Positions 1 to 8,344 of a stretch of DNA of 16,637 nucleotides are shown here, one piece after another (the stretch's first letter is position 1; each line of letters opens with the position of its first letter). The stretch lies in contig DXZC01000040.1 in assembly GCA_019415505.1 (NCBI GenBank), positions 1 through 16,637 of the forward strand, given 5' to 3'. The notes below the pieces were generated by a model. It searched no databases, was not told where the DNA came from, and saw only the letters and a list, made by a program, of their open reading frames with translations. The translations under genes were made by a program, and so were the position numbers. This DNA is from Peptococcaceae bacterium (lineage in GTDB: Bacteria; Bacillota; Dehalobacteriia; UBA7702).

Positions 1-316
1 CTATTTTATGATATTACAAGTTTTTTATGGCTATAAGATATTACAAGAATATCAGGTATATTAAACCATAGCTTAAACGTCTTTAAAGCCTCCCTTTAGC
101 ATTTTTTAATTCCATAATAATAAATTATGAAAAATTAAGTCGTTTTTCTGATTTTATCCCATATAAAACTATTAAGAGTATCATTTTGCTTGAATTCTGG
201 CCTTCTCAGGGCTTTATGCTAAAAAACCCCTGCTAAACTCGTTATAAATCTGCTAAACTTTACAAAGTATAGATAATTTGGCTACAGTTGTCAGCAAAAG
301 GGCTTAAAAAAGTAGA
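1..316. other. A+T-rich intergenic DNA, no gene recognised
   Basis: No convincing coding frame, RNA gene or ribosome site is visible on either strand. The only structure is weak short repetition: GATATTACAAG occurs at 10-20 and 37-47, and TGCTAAA occurs at 217-223, 231-237 and 251-257. These could be chance in A+T-rich DNA. The region lies downstream of the sdhCAB terminator on the minus strand, so it is probably spacer before a gene outside the window. Confidence 0.5.
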
Positions 317-357
317 AAAATACCGAAATCAGCTTAAATTTCTGATTTCGGTATTTT
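317..357 (-). terminator. Rho-independent terminator of sdhCAB
   Basis: A perfect 16-bp inverted repeat (317-332 and 342-357) encloses a 9-base loop. Read on the minus strand, the hairpin ends in a T-rich stretch running to about 305. It begins 7 bp after the sdhB stop codon, so it closes the sdhCAB transcript. The symmetric A/T flanks mean it could also stop plus-strand transcription. Confidence 0.88.
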
Positions 358-363
358 AATTTC

Positions 364-1128
364 TTATGTTTGAAAGAATCTTTTAACCGCAAAGATATTA
401 GCGTCCATATTTAAGGCAGCTATGGCTCTAGTCAACGGAATATCCTTGGGACACACTTTAGCGCAGTTTTGAGCGTTGCCGCAATCTTGAATGCCACCGT
501 GGCCAATGAGAGCTGCTAGCCGTTCATCCTTTTGCATTCTGCCTAAAGGATGAGCATTAAATAGGCGCACTTGGGCGATGGCGCTAGGTCCTATAAAGTC
601 AGACTTATTATTAAAATTCGGGCAAGCTTCAGCGCAGCAGCCGCAAGTCATACAACGGGATATTTCATAAGCCCAGCGGCGAGTATGCTCATCATAGCGA
701 GGTCCACGTCCTAAATTAAAGCTGCCATCCAAGGGAATCCAGGCCCGAACCCGTCTCAAATTATCAAAGAGCACTTGCCGGTCAACCATTAAATCACGAA
801 TTACCGGGAATTTGCTCAAAGGCTCAATAGTTATGGGCTTGGTTTCACCATATTCTGCTAAAAGCTTATCAATTAATGCTGAGCATGCTTGGCGTGGCAC
901 ATTATTAATGACCATGGCGCAGGCGCCGCAGACCTCCTCAAAGCAGTTACATTCCCAAACAACCGGGTTAACCGTCTCACCCTTGCTGTTTATGGGGTTT
1001 TGTTGTATTTCCATTAAGGAAGATACCACATTCATATTAGGTTTGTACTTAATTTTAAAATCTTCCCAATATGGCTGCCCTTCTGGATCGTCCTGTCTTT
1101 TGATATGTAAAATAAAATATTTAAGCAT
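364..1128 (-). CDS. sdhB: succinate dehydrogenase/fumarate reductase iron-sulfur subunit
   Basis: The 254-residue electron-transfer subunit carries electrons between the flavin in SdhA and the quinone site in SdhC, on the cytoplasmic face of the membrane. Visible ligands are Cys62, Cys67, Cys70 and Cys82 for the N-terminal [2Fe-2S] ferredoxin domain. In the C-terminal domain, Cys159, Cys162, Cys165 and Cys226 fit the [4Fe-4S] cluster, and Cys169, Cys216 and Cys222 the [3Fe-4S] cluster, by analogy with E. coli SdhB. The wording CFEEVCGACAM and CGNAQNC is the Bacillus-type menaquinone enzyme style. The ATG follows GGGGTGA with about 6 bases between, 14 bp after the sdhA stop, as the last gene of sdhCAB. 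Sequence cannot say whether the complex runs as dehydrogenase or fumarate reductase. Confidence 0.96.
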   Translation of the reverse strand: MLKYFILHIKRQDDPEGQPYWEDFKIKYKPNMNVVSSLMEIQQNPINSKGETVNPVVWECNCFEEVCGACAMVINNVPRQACSALIDKLLAEYGETKPITIEPLSKFPVIRDLMVDRQVLFDNLRRVRAWIPLDGSFNLGRGPRYDEHTRRWAYEISRCMTCGCCAEACPNFNNKSDFIGPSAIAQVRLFNAHPLGRMQKDERLAALIGHGGIQDCGNAQNCAKVCPKDIPLTRAIAALNMDANIFAVKRFFQT

Positions 1129-1142
1129 TGCATTTCACCCCA

Positions 1143-2885
1143 TTATTTGGCGTCATATTTTCTTGCCACCGGCTCTAATAAGGAAGTATCCACATCTTCC
1201 CACTCAAAGCGTGGTCCCTCCTTAGTCCAATAGGCCTTGGTTGTCTTGAGATATTCGGCATCATTTCTGTCGGGAAATTCAGGTTTATAATGGGAGCCGC
1301 GGCTTTCATTTCTGTTTAAAGCGCCTAAAGTGATAACTCTAGCCAATTCCATCATGTTTTTCAACTGTTTTGTAAACATAACAGCCTGGTTAGAATAATA
1401 GCCATTATCTACCATATTAATATTTTTCCAACGTTCCATAAATGTTTGCAATTCCTGGTCAGTAGCAGCTAAATCTTTATTATTACGCACTACAGTGACG
1501 TTGGCTGTCATCAAGTCACCCATTTCACGATGTAGAGCATACGGGTTTTCCGTACCATGCATGGATTTTACATAAACATCATAATCTTCTTCTTTTTTGC
1601 GGTAAGCCTCAAAGACTCCGTCTTTAACCTCACTGGCTAATTTTGATAAGCCCTCTACATAATCGGCTGCCGCAGGTCCACACACAGTGCCACTATATAA
1701 GGCGGAAAGCAATGAATTTGCGCCTAAGCGGTTAGCTCCGTGGTACATATAATCACATTCTCCGGCAGCGAAAAGACCAGGTATACTTGTTTGGTGTTGC
1801 CAGTCAACATGAACTCCACCCATGAAATAGTGAACTCCTGGGAAAATTTTCATAGGTACTTTTTTGGGGTCATCGCCATGGAATTTCTCGTATATTTCTA
1901 TAATGCCGCCTAACCGTTCTTCAAGGTAATCAGCGGGTAAATGAGATAAATCCAGGTAAACTTGATTTTTGCCGTCTACCCCTAAACCCATTTCTACACA
2001 AACCTTATAAATCGCCCTGGAGGCTATATCACGGGGTACTAAATTACCGTAAGCGGGGTACATTTCTTCTAGAAAATACCAAGGTTTACCGTCCTTGTAA
2101 GTCCAGATACGTCCCCCGTCGCCCCTGGCGGATTCAGACATCAAACGGGTCTTATCATCGCCTAACATAGCGGTGGGATGAATTTGAATAAACTCGCCAT
2201 TGGCGAAAGACGCGCCTTGCTGGTATATAATAGAGGCTGCGCTGCCCGTGTTAATCATCGAATTGGTACTTTTGCCAAATATCATGCCAGCGCCGCCAGT
2301 GGCGATAATCACAGCGTCGCCCTTAAATTCGCGAATTTCCATTGTTGCCAAATCTTGGGCAATACAGCCGCGGCAAACACCGCTATCATCAATTATGGCA
2401 GAGAGAAATTCCCAAAATTCATATTTCTTGACGCTGCCAGCATCCTCATAGCGTCTTACCTGTTCATCGCAGGAATAAAGTAGTTGTTGACCAGTGGTGG
2501 CCCCAGCAAAAACTGTCCGTCTCTTTTTAGTGCCACCAAAGCGTCGTAAATCCAGTAAACCCTCAGGTGTGCGGCTAAAAGTAGCCCCCATGCGATCCAA
2601 AGTATAAATAAGTCCAGGAGCAGTGGCCACCATGTTCTTAACAGGCGTTTGGTTAGCTAGAAAATCACCGCCGTAAATAGTGTCATAGAAGTGCTCTTCA
2701 ATGCTATCCCCCTCACCTTTGGTGTCCAAAGCGGCGTTAATACCTCCTTGGGCGCATACTGAATGGGAGCGCTTAACCGGTACAAGAGATATTATATCCA
2801 CTTTGATGCCACGTTCTACCAGTTTTATCGTACTCATTAGGCCAGCTAAACCACCACCGACCACAATGACTTTTTTTTCAGACAT
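1143..2885 (-). CDS. sdhA: succinate dehydrogenase/fumarate reductase flavoprotein subunit
   Basis: This catalytic subunit (580 residues) interconverts succinate and fumarate using covalently bound FAD. The dinucleotide-binding GGGLAG is at residues 10-15. His41 in RSHSVCAQGG is the expected histidyl-FAD attachment residue. Active-site elements include HPTA (His236), RGDGG (Arg254), GVHYFMGG (His352) and HGANRLGAN (Arg386). Length is normal for the Bacillus-type enzyme. An in-frame ATG at 2903 would add six residues, but it overlaps the Shine-Dalgarno sequence itself. The ATG at 2885, about 10 bases after GGGAGG and starting MSEKKVIVVGGG, is preferred. It lies between sdhC and sdhB, 21 bp after the sdhC stop. 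Confidence 0.97.
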   Translation of the reverse strand: MSEKKVIVVGGGLAGLMSTIKLVERGIKVDIISLVPVKRSHSVCAQGGINAALDTKGEGDSIEEHFYDTIYGGDFLANQTPVKNMVATAPGLIYTLDRMGATFSRTPEGLLDLRRFGGTKKRRTVFAGATTGQQLLYSCDEQVRRYEDAGSVKKYEFWEFLSAIIDDSGVCRGCIAQDLATMEIREFKGDAVIIATGGAGMIFGKSTNSMINTGSAASIIYQQGASFANGEFIQIHPTAMLGDDKTRLMSESARGDGGRIWTYKDGKPWYFLEEMYPAYGNLVPRDIASRAIYKVCVEMGLGVDGKNQVYLDLSHLPADYLEERLGGIIEIYEKFHGDDPKKVPMKIFPGVHYFMGGVHVDWQHQTSIPGLFAAGECDYMYHGANRLGANSLLSALYSGTVCGPAAADYVEGLSKLASEVKDGVFEAYRKKEEDYDVYVKSMHGTENPYALHREMGDLMTANVTVVRNNKDLAATDQELQTFMERWKNINMVDNGYYSNQAVMFTKQLKNMMELARVITLGALNRNESRGSHYKPEFPDRNDAEYLKTTKAYWTKEGPRFEWEDVDTSLLEPVARKYDAK

Positions 2886-2895
2886 TATAGTTTTT

Positions 2896-2901
2896 CCTCC
2901 C
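2896..2901 (-). promoter_or_regulatory. ribosome binding site deciding the sdhA start
   Basis: GGGAGG on the minus strand sits about 10 bases before the ATG at 2885. The upstream in-frame ATG at 2903 immediately precedes and includes this site, so it cannot use it. This argues for the shorter SdhA. Confidence 0.75.
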
Positions 2902-2906
2902 ATAAG

Positions 2907-3536
2907 TTAAAATGCGCCAAAATGCGGATAGCCGGCAATTACCCAGAGTGTTGCCATAGCTAGTATGGATAAAGCGACAAAAAGCGCCATAGTCAATACC
3001 GAAAAAATCTTCTGTATTCTGGGTCCTTGGATGATACCCCAGGTGATAAAAAAGGTAAATAAACCATTGCTAAAATGATAAATAGAAGCGATAACGCCAA
3101 TGCAATAAAGTACAAAGCACAAGGGGTTTTGCAGCATATTTACAAATGTTACCAAAACATCTACAGAATCGGAGGTGAAAATACGCAATGTAAAGACATG
3201 GAATAAAACAAATATTGTCACAATAATTGCTGTAATTCTTTGCAAATAAAACATCCAGTTTTTTAAATAATTATATCTTAATGCATTGTTCTTAGATAAA
3301 TATACAATATAAACACCGTAAATGGCATGGAAAATAATGGGTAACGCAATGATTACCAGTTCAGCCACAATAATAAACGGTATTTCTCTCATTCCGTTTA
3401 TGGTATTGATATAAGCTAATGGTCCACCCAAAGCCGTACTGTTAAGTAATAGGTGTACACACAGAAATATACCAATGGGAATAAGGCCAATTATGGAATG
3501 AAGTCTTCTAATAAAAAAATCGCTTCTCTTTGCCAC
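2907..3536 (-). CDS. sdhC: succinate dehydrogenase cytochrome b558 membrane subunit
   Basis: This 209-residue membrane anchor of a Bacillus-type (single-polypeptide, di-heme) succinate:menaquinone oxidoreductase exchanges electrons with the quinone pool. About five membrane helices are visible. His28, His70, His113 and His154 fall at or within one residue of the four heme-ligand histidines of B. subtilis SdhC. The N-terminal RRLHSIIGLIPIGIFL also matches that family. The reading frame is open to a TTG at 3566, but that codon is only 1 bp downstream of the promoter -10 box (3567-3572) and therefore upstream of the expected transcript start. The GTG at 3536, six bases after GGGGGA, is chosen; it also aligns the heme histidines. 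First gene of sdhCAB. Confidence 0.93.
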   Translation of the reverse strand: MAKRSDFFIRRLHSIIGLIPIGIFLCVHLLLNSTALGGPLAYINTINGMREIPFIIVAELVIIALPIIFHAIYGVYIVYLSKNNALRYNYLKNWMFYLQRITAIIVTIFVLFHVFTLRIFTSDSVDVLVTFVNMLQNPLCFVLYCIGVIASIYHFSNGLFTFFITWGIIQGPRIQKIFSVLTMALFVALSILAMATLWVIAGYPHFGAF

Positions 3537-3542
3537 TGTTAA

Positions 3543-3548
3543 TCCCCC
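3543..3548 (-). promoter_or_regulatory. ribosome binding site deciding the sdhC start
   Basis: GGGGGA on the minus strand lies 6 bases before the GTG at 3536. No comparable site precedes the TTG at 3566, which is also too close to the promoter to be in the mRNA. Confidence 0.75.
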
Positions 3549-3566
3549 AACCTTGAATATTTTCAA

Positions 3567-3595
3567 ATTATAGCATAAGCTCCCTTAATTTGCAA
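3567..3595 (-). promoter_or_regulatory. sigma-A-type promoter of sdhCAB
   Basis: On the minus strand, TTGCAA (3590-3595) is followed by a 17-bp spacer and a perfect TATAAT (3567-3572). The predicted transcript start is near 3560, giving a leader of about 24 bases before the GTG start of sdhC. A TTGTC-T-GACAA palindrome lies 14 bp upstream of the -35 box (3609-3619) and may be a regulator site. Confidence 0.85.
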
Positions 3596-3626
3596 GTAAT
3601 TTTCAGAATTGTCTGACAACTTATAT

Positions 3627-4880
3627 TTATTCGTTTATTTTATTATCTAAATAATGTAGGAAAAGACCGCTTCTCAGCTTAGGCTCAAACCAAGTGCTTT
3701 TAGGCGGCATAATTTTACCACTGTCGGCAATAGCCATAAGATCGCTTATAGACACTGGATAGAGGGCAAAGCCTATGGCGTCTTCGTTATCGCAACGGCG
3801 TTCAATTTCCTCATTACCCCTAATGCCGCCAATAAAATCAATGCGTTTATCAGTGCGAACATCTTTAATCTCAAAAAGAGGCTCCATAACTTCACGCTGT
3901 AATATCGCGGCGTCAAGGTTTTCCGCTGGATCGTCGCTGGCGTATAATTCAGGCGGGGCTGTAAGACGGTACCACTTTTTAGCTAAATAGAGGGCTATTT
4001 CATGATTGCGTTCAGGATAAAATAAAGCTTCTTCCGGCTTAATAGTGAATAATTTACCTAAAAACGCCAAAATATCCGCCGGCGTTTTGTCCGCTGGCTT
4101 TTTTACCACTCTGTTGTAGGCCATAATAGATAATTCCACATCGGGAAAAATAACTGCGAGAAAATTTTCCGAGGGCGCGGATTCGTCTATATTGCCGCCT
4201 TGGCGCCTTAGCTTACCTATGGCAGCGGCGGAGGCTGATCTATGGTGCCCGTCAGCTATGTATATTTTATCTAGGGACTTGAACTCCCCTTGTAGCTGGG
4301 CTATTATAGCATCATCATCTACCACCCAGAGAATATGACCCACCCCATCAGAACTGGTGAAATTATATTCCGGTTGGTGTTCGGAAATCCATTGCCCTAC
4401 TATTTTGTCTATTGTTTCTTTATGCCTATAGGTCAGGAAAACAGGTTCCGTATGACAGTTACAAACATCGAAATGGTGTATACGGTCCTGCTCCTTTTCT
4501 TTCCTCGTAAGCTCGTGCTTCATTACTGAACCGTTTTCATAATCAGCCACTGCTACCGCGGCCACTATACCGGTTTGTACAGTTTCTCCCATAATTTCCC
4601 GATAGATGTAGTAAACAGGCTTGTCTTCCATGAATAAAATGCCTTTTTCCACAAAATCCAGGAGATTTTTTCGGGCTTTTTGGTAGACGCATTCTTCATA
4701 GTCCCCTACTTCCTCAGGGAAATCAATCTCCGCTCTGGAAATATGCAGAAAAGAGTATTCATTATCTTGGGCCATTTCTTTAGCTTCGCTTCTATTCATA
4801 ACATCGTATGGCAGAGCTGACACTTTTTCGGCCAGCTCTGCTTGGGGTCTAATACCTTTAAAGGGTTTTACTCGTACCAT
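3627..4880 (-). CDS. DUF1015 family protein with ParB-like ADGHHRS motif
   Basis: This 417-residue soluble protein is near the usual length for DUF1015. No signal peptide or membrane segment is seen. The best motif is IADGHHRSAS around residues 208-217, which resembles the DGHHR element of ParB/sulfiredoxin-like domains, a fold also used by free-serine kinases. Other family-like blocks are the N-terminal VKPFKGIRP, KHELTRKEKEQDRIHH at 121-136 and MPPKSTWFEPKLRSG at 391-405. A role in serine metabolism is possible but unproven; I recall family members lying near serine biosynthesis genes, which is not the case here. The ATG follows AAGGAG, 14 bp after the pyruvate carboxylase stop, so the two are co-transcribed. 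No terminator is visible between it and sdhC. Confidence 0.85.
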   Translation of the reverse strand: MVRVKPFKGIRPQAELAEKVSALPYDVMNRSEAKEMAQDNEYSFLHISRAEIDFPEEVGDYEECVYQKARKNLLDFVEKGILFMEDKPVYYIYREIMGETVQTGIVAAVAVADYENGSVMKHELTRKEKEQDRIHHFDVCNCHTEPVFLTYRHKETIDKIVGQWISEHQPEYNFTSSDGVGHILWVVDDDAIIAQLQGEFKSLDKIYIADGHHRSASAAAIGKLRRQGGNIDESAPSENFLAVIFPDVELSIMAYNRVVKKPADKTPADILAFLGKLFTIKPEEALFYPERNHEIALYLAKKWYRLTAPPELYASDDPAENLDAAILQREVMEPLFEIKDVRTDKRIDFIGGIRGNEEIERRCDNEDAIGFALYPVSISDLMAIADSGKIMPPKSTWFEPKLRSGLFLHYLDNKINE

Positions 4881-4894
4881 TATTTTAGGACTCC

Positions 4895-7800
4895 TTATTT
4901 CAAAGTCATTATCAATTCGCCTGCTTTTACTGTATCGCCGACATTAACTAATATTTTATCCACCGTACCCTCAATTGATGAGGTTATGCTAGTTTCCATC
5001 TTCATAGCTTCTATAATGGCTAAGGGTTGGTTTTCGGTAACTTCATCCCCTGCTTTAACTAATATTTTGGAAACTGCCCCCGGTAAGGCTGACGCTATTT
5101 CCGATTTATCATCAGGGTCTGCCAGAACAATCTCTTTAGCTGAAACGGTGGCGTTTTTATCCTCTACGGATACTTCACGCCGGGCGCCGTTCAATTCAAA
5201 TATAACATTTCTGGTGCCATCATCGTTGGGCTCGCCTAAGCCAATGTATTTGATAATTAATGTTTTACCAGCTTCAATATTCATTTCCGTGGTTTCGTTA
5301 GGCAATAGTCCTTCAAAAAATACATGGCTATCCATATGGCTTATATCGTCATATTCCACAAAATGTTTGAGGAATTCCTCTGTTACCTTGGGGTACAGGG
5401 CATAGCTTAAAACTGCATGGAGGCCAACCACCCGGTTGGGGAAAGGTATTACTGACAGATTTTTACCTATTTCCTCAAAATCCACATCCTCTAAGAGCTC
5501 GCCGGGACGACAGGTTATAGGCTTATCACCCTTGAGAACTATTTCCTGTAAATCTTGGGGGAATCCTCCGGCAGGCTGTCCCATCATGCCTTTAAAATAA
5601 CTGACTGAAGAATCCGGGAAGTTAAGGTCTTTGCCCTTTTCTACAATATTATCCTTGGTAAGGTCATTTTGTACCATGAAAATGGCTAGGTCGCCTACCA
5701 TCTTTGAGGAAGGGGTAACCTTGACAATATCACCCACCATGTCGTTAACTTCTCTATATTTTTCCTTTACCTCAGTGAAACGGTGTCCCAGTCCCAAGCT
5801 TTCTACCTGCGGTTTAAAGTTGGAATACTGGCCGCCTGGTATCTCATAGCGGTAAATATCCGCTGAAGGGCTGGAAACATCAGCTTCAAATTTACGGTAA
5901 TAGGGACGTATATCGGCGTAATAGTCGGTTAGCTTTTGCAGCTCCATTACATCGAAACCAGTTTCACGTTCATTACCCTCTAAGGCAGCTACCAAAGCGT
6001 TCATAGAAGGTTGACTGGTTAGTGAGGATAGACTGCTAATAGCAGTATCCACAATGTCCACACCGGCTTCAGAAGCTAACAGTAAAGCCGCAATCTGGTT
6101 ACCGCTGGTGTCATGGGTATGCAGATGAACCGGAATGGATAGTTCATCTTTAAGGGCTTCTACCAGCTTTTTAGCCGCATAGGGCTTCAGTAAGCCGGCC
6201 ATATCCTTGATAGCTAAAATGTGAACGCCGTGCCGCTCCAATTCCTTTGCTAAATTTACATAATATTCTAAGGGATATTTGTCTCTGGCGGGATCTGTTA
6301 TGTCGCCGGTATAACAAATTGTGCCTTCAACAATTTTATCGGTTTTTAAGGCTTCATCAATGGCCACTTCCATACCGGGTAGCCAGTTGAGAGAGTCAAA
6401 TATACGGAATACGTCTATGCCAGCTTCTGCACTTTCCCGAATAAAGGTACGAACCACATTATCTGGGTAACTGGTATAGCCCACGGCATTGGCTCCTCTA
6501 AGCAGCATTTGGAAGGGAATATTGGGAATGCGCTTTCTTAGCTCGTAAAGACGGGTCCAGGGCGATTCATGTAGAAAACGGTAGGCCACGTCAAAGGTGG
6601 CTCCACCCCACATTTCTAGTGAGAAAGCATTCTGCATAATATGGGAGGTAGCCTTGGCCACTCTTGTCATATCCACAGTTCTCATTCTTGTGGCTAAAAG
6701 AGATTGATGGGCGTCACGCCAAGTCGTATCGGAAATCAGAAGTTTTTTCTGATCTAAAATCCATTTTTTTAAACCCTCCGGCCCTTTTTTGTCCAGAATA
6801 TATTTTACACCGTTCTCTGGAATTTGGTTGGGATAATCTGGTACTCTGGGGGGATCGTAAATTTTAGGCTTGGTGCAGGGCTCGTTAACAGCCTTGTCAC
6901 CCAAGAACTTCAAGACCTTTGTGGCCCTATCTCTAGGAGGTTCAAATTCTAAAAGCTCAGGCTTAGAATCAATAAAGCCCGTATCGGTTTTACCGCTACT
7001 AAATTCTTCACTTTTTAAAATATTGGCTATAAAGGAGCTATTGGTCTTAACGCCGCGGATTCGCATCTCGGTAATTACTCTCAGGGCTTTGTTGATTGTG
7101 CCCTGGAAAGTTCTATCCTGGGTGGTAATCTTAACTAGCAGACTATCATAGTACGGTGAAATCTCCGCCCCTGAATAGGCGTTACCGGCATCTAAACGTA
7201 CGCCAAAACCGCCGCCGCTTCTGTAGGTGGTAATTTTGCCGTAATCCGGGGCAAAGTTGTTCCGCGGATCCTCTGTTGTTACCCGGCACTGGATTGCATA
7301 ACCGTACACGGATAAATCATCCTGAGATTGTATATTAATTTGCGGATCCGTTAAGGCGAACCCCTGAGCAATTAGGAGCTGGGTTTGAACTAAATCAATA
7401 CCTGTTACCATTTCCGTAACCGTGTGTTCCACCTGTATCCTGGGATTCATCTCAATAAAGTAATGATTTCCTTCTTTATCCACTAAAAATTCTACTGTAC
7501 CGGCGTTAACATAGTTAACTTCCTTGGCTATTTTTACAGCGTCGTCATATAAATGTTGGCGTAAATCCGCTGACAAGGAGAAAGCGGGAGCATACTCAAT
7601 AACCTTTTGATAGCGCCGCTGAACTGAACAATCTCTCTCAAAAAGATGGATTACATTACCATACTGATCCGCCAGTATTTGCACTTCAATATGCTTGGGA
7701 TTGATGAGATATTTTTCCATAAAAATATCATCGCAGCCAAAGGCCTTTCTGGCTTCGTTTTTCACTAATTCAAAGGCATTGTCTATCTCATCTTCATGCT

Positions 7801-8326
7801 CAATAAGGCGCATACCACGGCCGCCGCCGCCAGCAGCTGCCTTGAGAATAACCGGTAACCCGTATTCACGGGCTAACTTTTTCGCTTCTTCAGCATTTTT
7901 TAGAGGCTCTATACTGCCGGGAATCGTAGGTACATTGCAGCGGTTGGCTAATTCCTTAGCTCTGATTTTATCACCCATTTGGCTTAAAACTTGGGAGGGG
8001 GGGCCTACAAATATAATGCCGGCGTCTTCACAAGCCTTAGCAAATTGGGCGTTTTCGGAAAGAAAACCGTAGCCAGGGTGAATGGCGTCAATTTTTTTGC
8101 GTTTAGCTAAATCAATAATGAGATCAATGTCCAAGTAAGCGGCTAAAGGACTTTTAGTTTCGCCCAGAATATAAGCTTCGTCAGCTTTGGTCCGGAAAAG
8201 ATTAAATTTATCTTCCTTAGAGTAAACGCCTACTGTTTTTATGGATAAATCGTTGGCGGCTCGGAATATACGAATCGCTATTTCTCCCCGATTGGCTACT
8301 AAAAGCCTGTGCATTTTTTTTCTCAT
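4895..8326 (-). CDS. pyc: pyruvate carboxylase, single-chain
   Basis: This biotin enzyme (1143 residues) carboxylates pyruvate to oxaloacetate with ATP and bicarbonate in the cytoplasm. The order is biotin carboxylase (about 5-455), carboxyltransferase (about 530-830), the allosteric/tetramer region, and a C-terminal biotin carrier domain (about 1075-1143). Visible residues include the glycine-rich ATP loop near 165-172, the carboxyltransferase entry WRDAHQSLLATRMR (536-549), the expected carboxylated Lys707 in AIKDMAGLLKP, metal-binding His736 and His738 in HLHTHD, and biotinyl Lys1109 in EAMKMET. Length matches full Bacillus-type PycA, with no break. The ATG at 8326 has AGGAGG 8 bases upstream. 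It is the middle gene of an amidohydrolase-pyc-DUF1015 operon, 18 bp after the amidohydrolase stop. Confidence 0.97.
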   Translation of the reverse strand: MRKKMHRLLVANRGEIAIRIFRAANDLSIKTVGVYSKEDKFNLFRTKADEAYILGETKSPLAAYLDIDLIIDLAKRKKIDAIHPGYGFLSENAQFAKACEDAGIIFVGPPSQVLSQMGDKIRAKELANRCNVPTIPGSIEPLKNAEEAKKLAREYGLPVILKAAAGGGGRGMRLIEHEDEIDNAFELVKNEARKAFGCDDIFMEKYLINPKHIEVQILADQYGNVIHLFERDCSVQRRYQKVIEYAPAFSLSADLRQHLYDDAVKIAKEVNYVNAGTVEFLVDKEGNHYFIEMNPRIQVEHTVTEMVTGIDLVQTQLLIAQGFALTDPQINIQSQDDLSVYGYAIQCRVTTEDPRNNFAPDYGKITTYRSGGGFGVRLDAGNAYSGAEISPYYDSLLVKITTQDRTFQGTINKALRVITEMRIRGVKTNSSFIANILKSEEFSSGKTDTGFIDSKPELLEFEPPRDRATKVLKFLGDKAVNEPCTKPKIYDPPRVPDYPNQIPENGVKYILDKKGPEGLKKWILDQKKLLISDTTWRDAHQSLLATRMRTVDMTRVAKATSHIMQNAFSLEMWGGATFDVAYRFLHESPWTRLYELRKRIPNIPFQMLLRGANAVGYTSYPDNVVRTFIRESAEAGIDVFRIFDSLNWLPGMEVAIDEALKTDKIVEGTICYTGDITDPARDKYPLEYYVNLAKELERHGVHILAIKDMAGLLKPYAAKKLVEALKDELSIPVHLHTHDTSGNQIAALLLASEAGVDIVDTAISSLSSLTSQPSMNALVAALEGNERETGFDVMELQKLTDYYADIRPYYRKFEADVSSPSADIYRYEIPGGQYSNFKPQVESLGLGHRFTEVKEKYREVNDMVGDIVKVTPSSKMVGDLAIFMVQNDLTKDNIVEKGKDLNFPDSSVSYFKGMMGQPAGGFPQDLQEIVLKGDKPITCRPGELLEDVDFEEIGKNLSVIPFPNRVVGLHAVLSYALYPKVTEEFLKHFVEYDDISHMDSHVFFEGLLPNETTEMNIEAGKTLIIKYIGLGEPNDDGTRNVIFELNGARREVSVEDKNATVSAKEIVLADPDDKSEIASALPGAVSKILVKAGDEVTENQPLAIIEAMKMETSITSSIEGTVDKILVNVGDTVKAGELIMTLK

Positions 8327-8344
8327 TGTGTTGTCCTCCTTGTC

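Noticed and set aside
207..232. Hairpin CAGGG...CCCTG in the left intergenic region
   Set aside because: Only a 5-bp stem with a long loop and no T-run; not a credible terminator.
812..1225. 137-codon plus-strand open frame
   Set aside because: Antisense to sdhB/sdhA, which carry intact cluster and flavin motifs; no family resemblance.
4842..5405. 187-codon plus-strand open frame
   Set aside because: It lies opposite the pyruvate carboxylase biotin-carrier region and DUF1015 start, has no ribosome site and no recognisable motif; the opposite strand is clearly the coding one.
7695..8072. 125-codon plus-strand open frame
   Set aside because: Antisense to the biotin carboxylase domain; proline- and serine-rich shadow translation.
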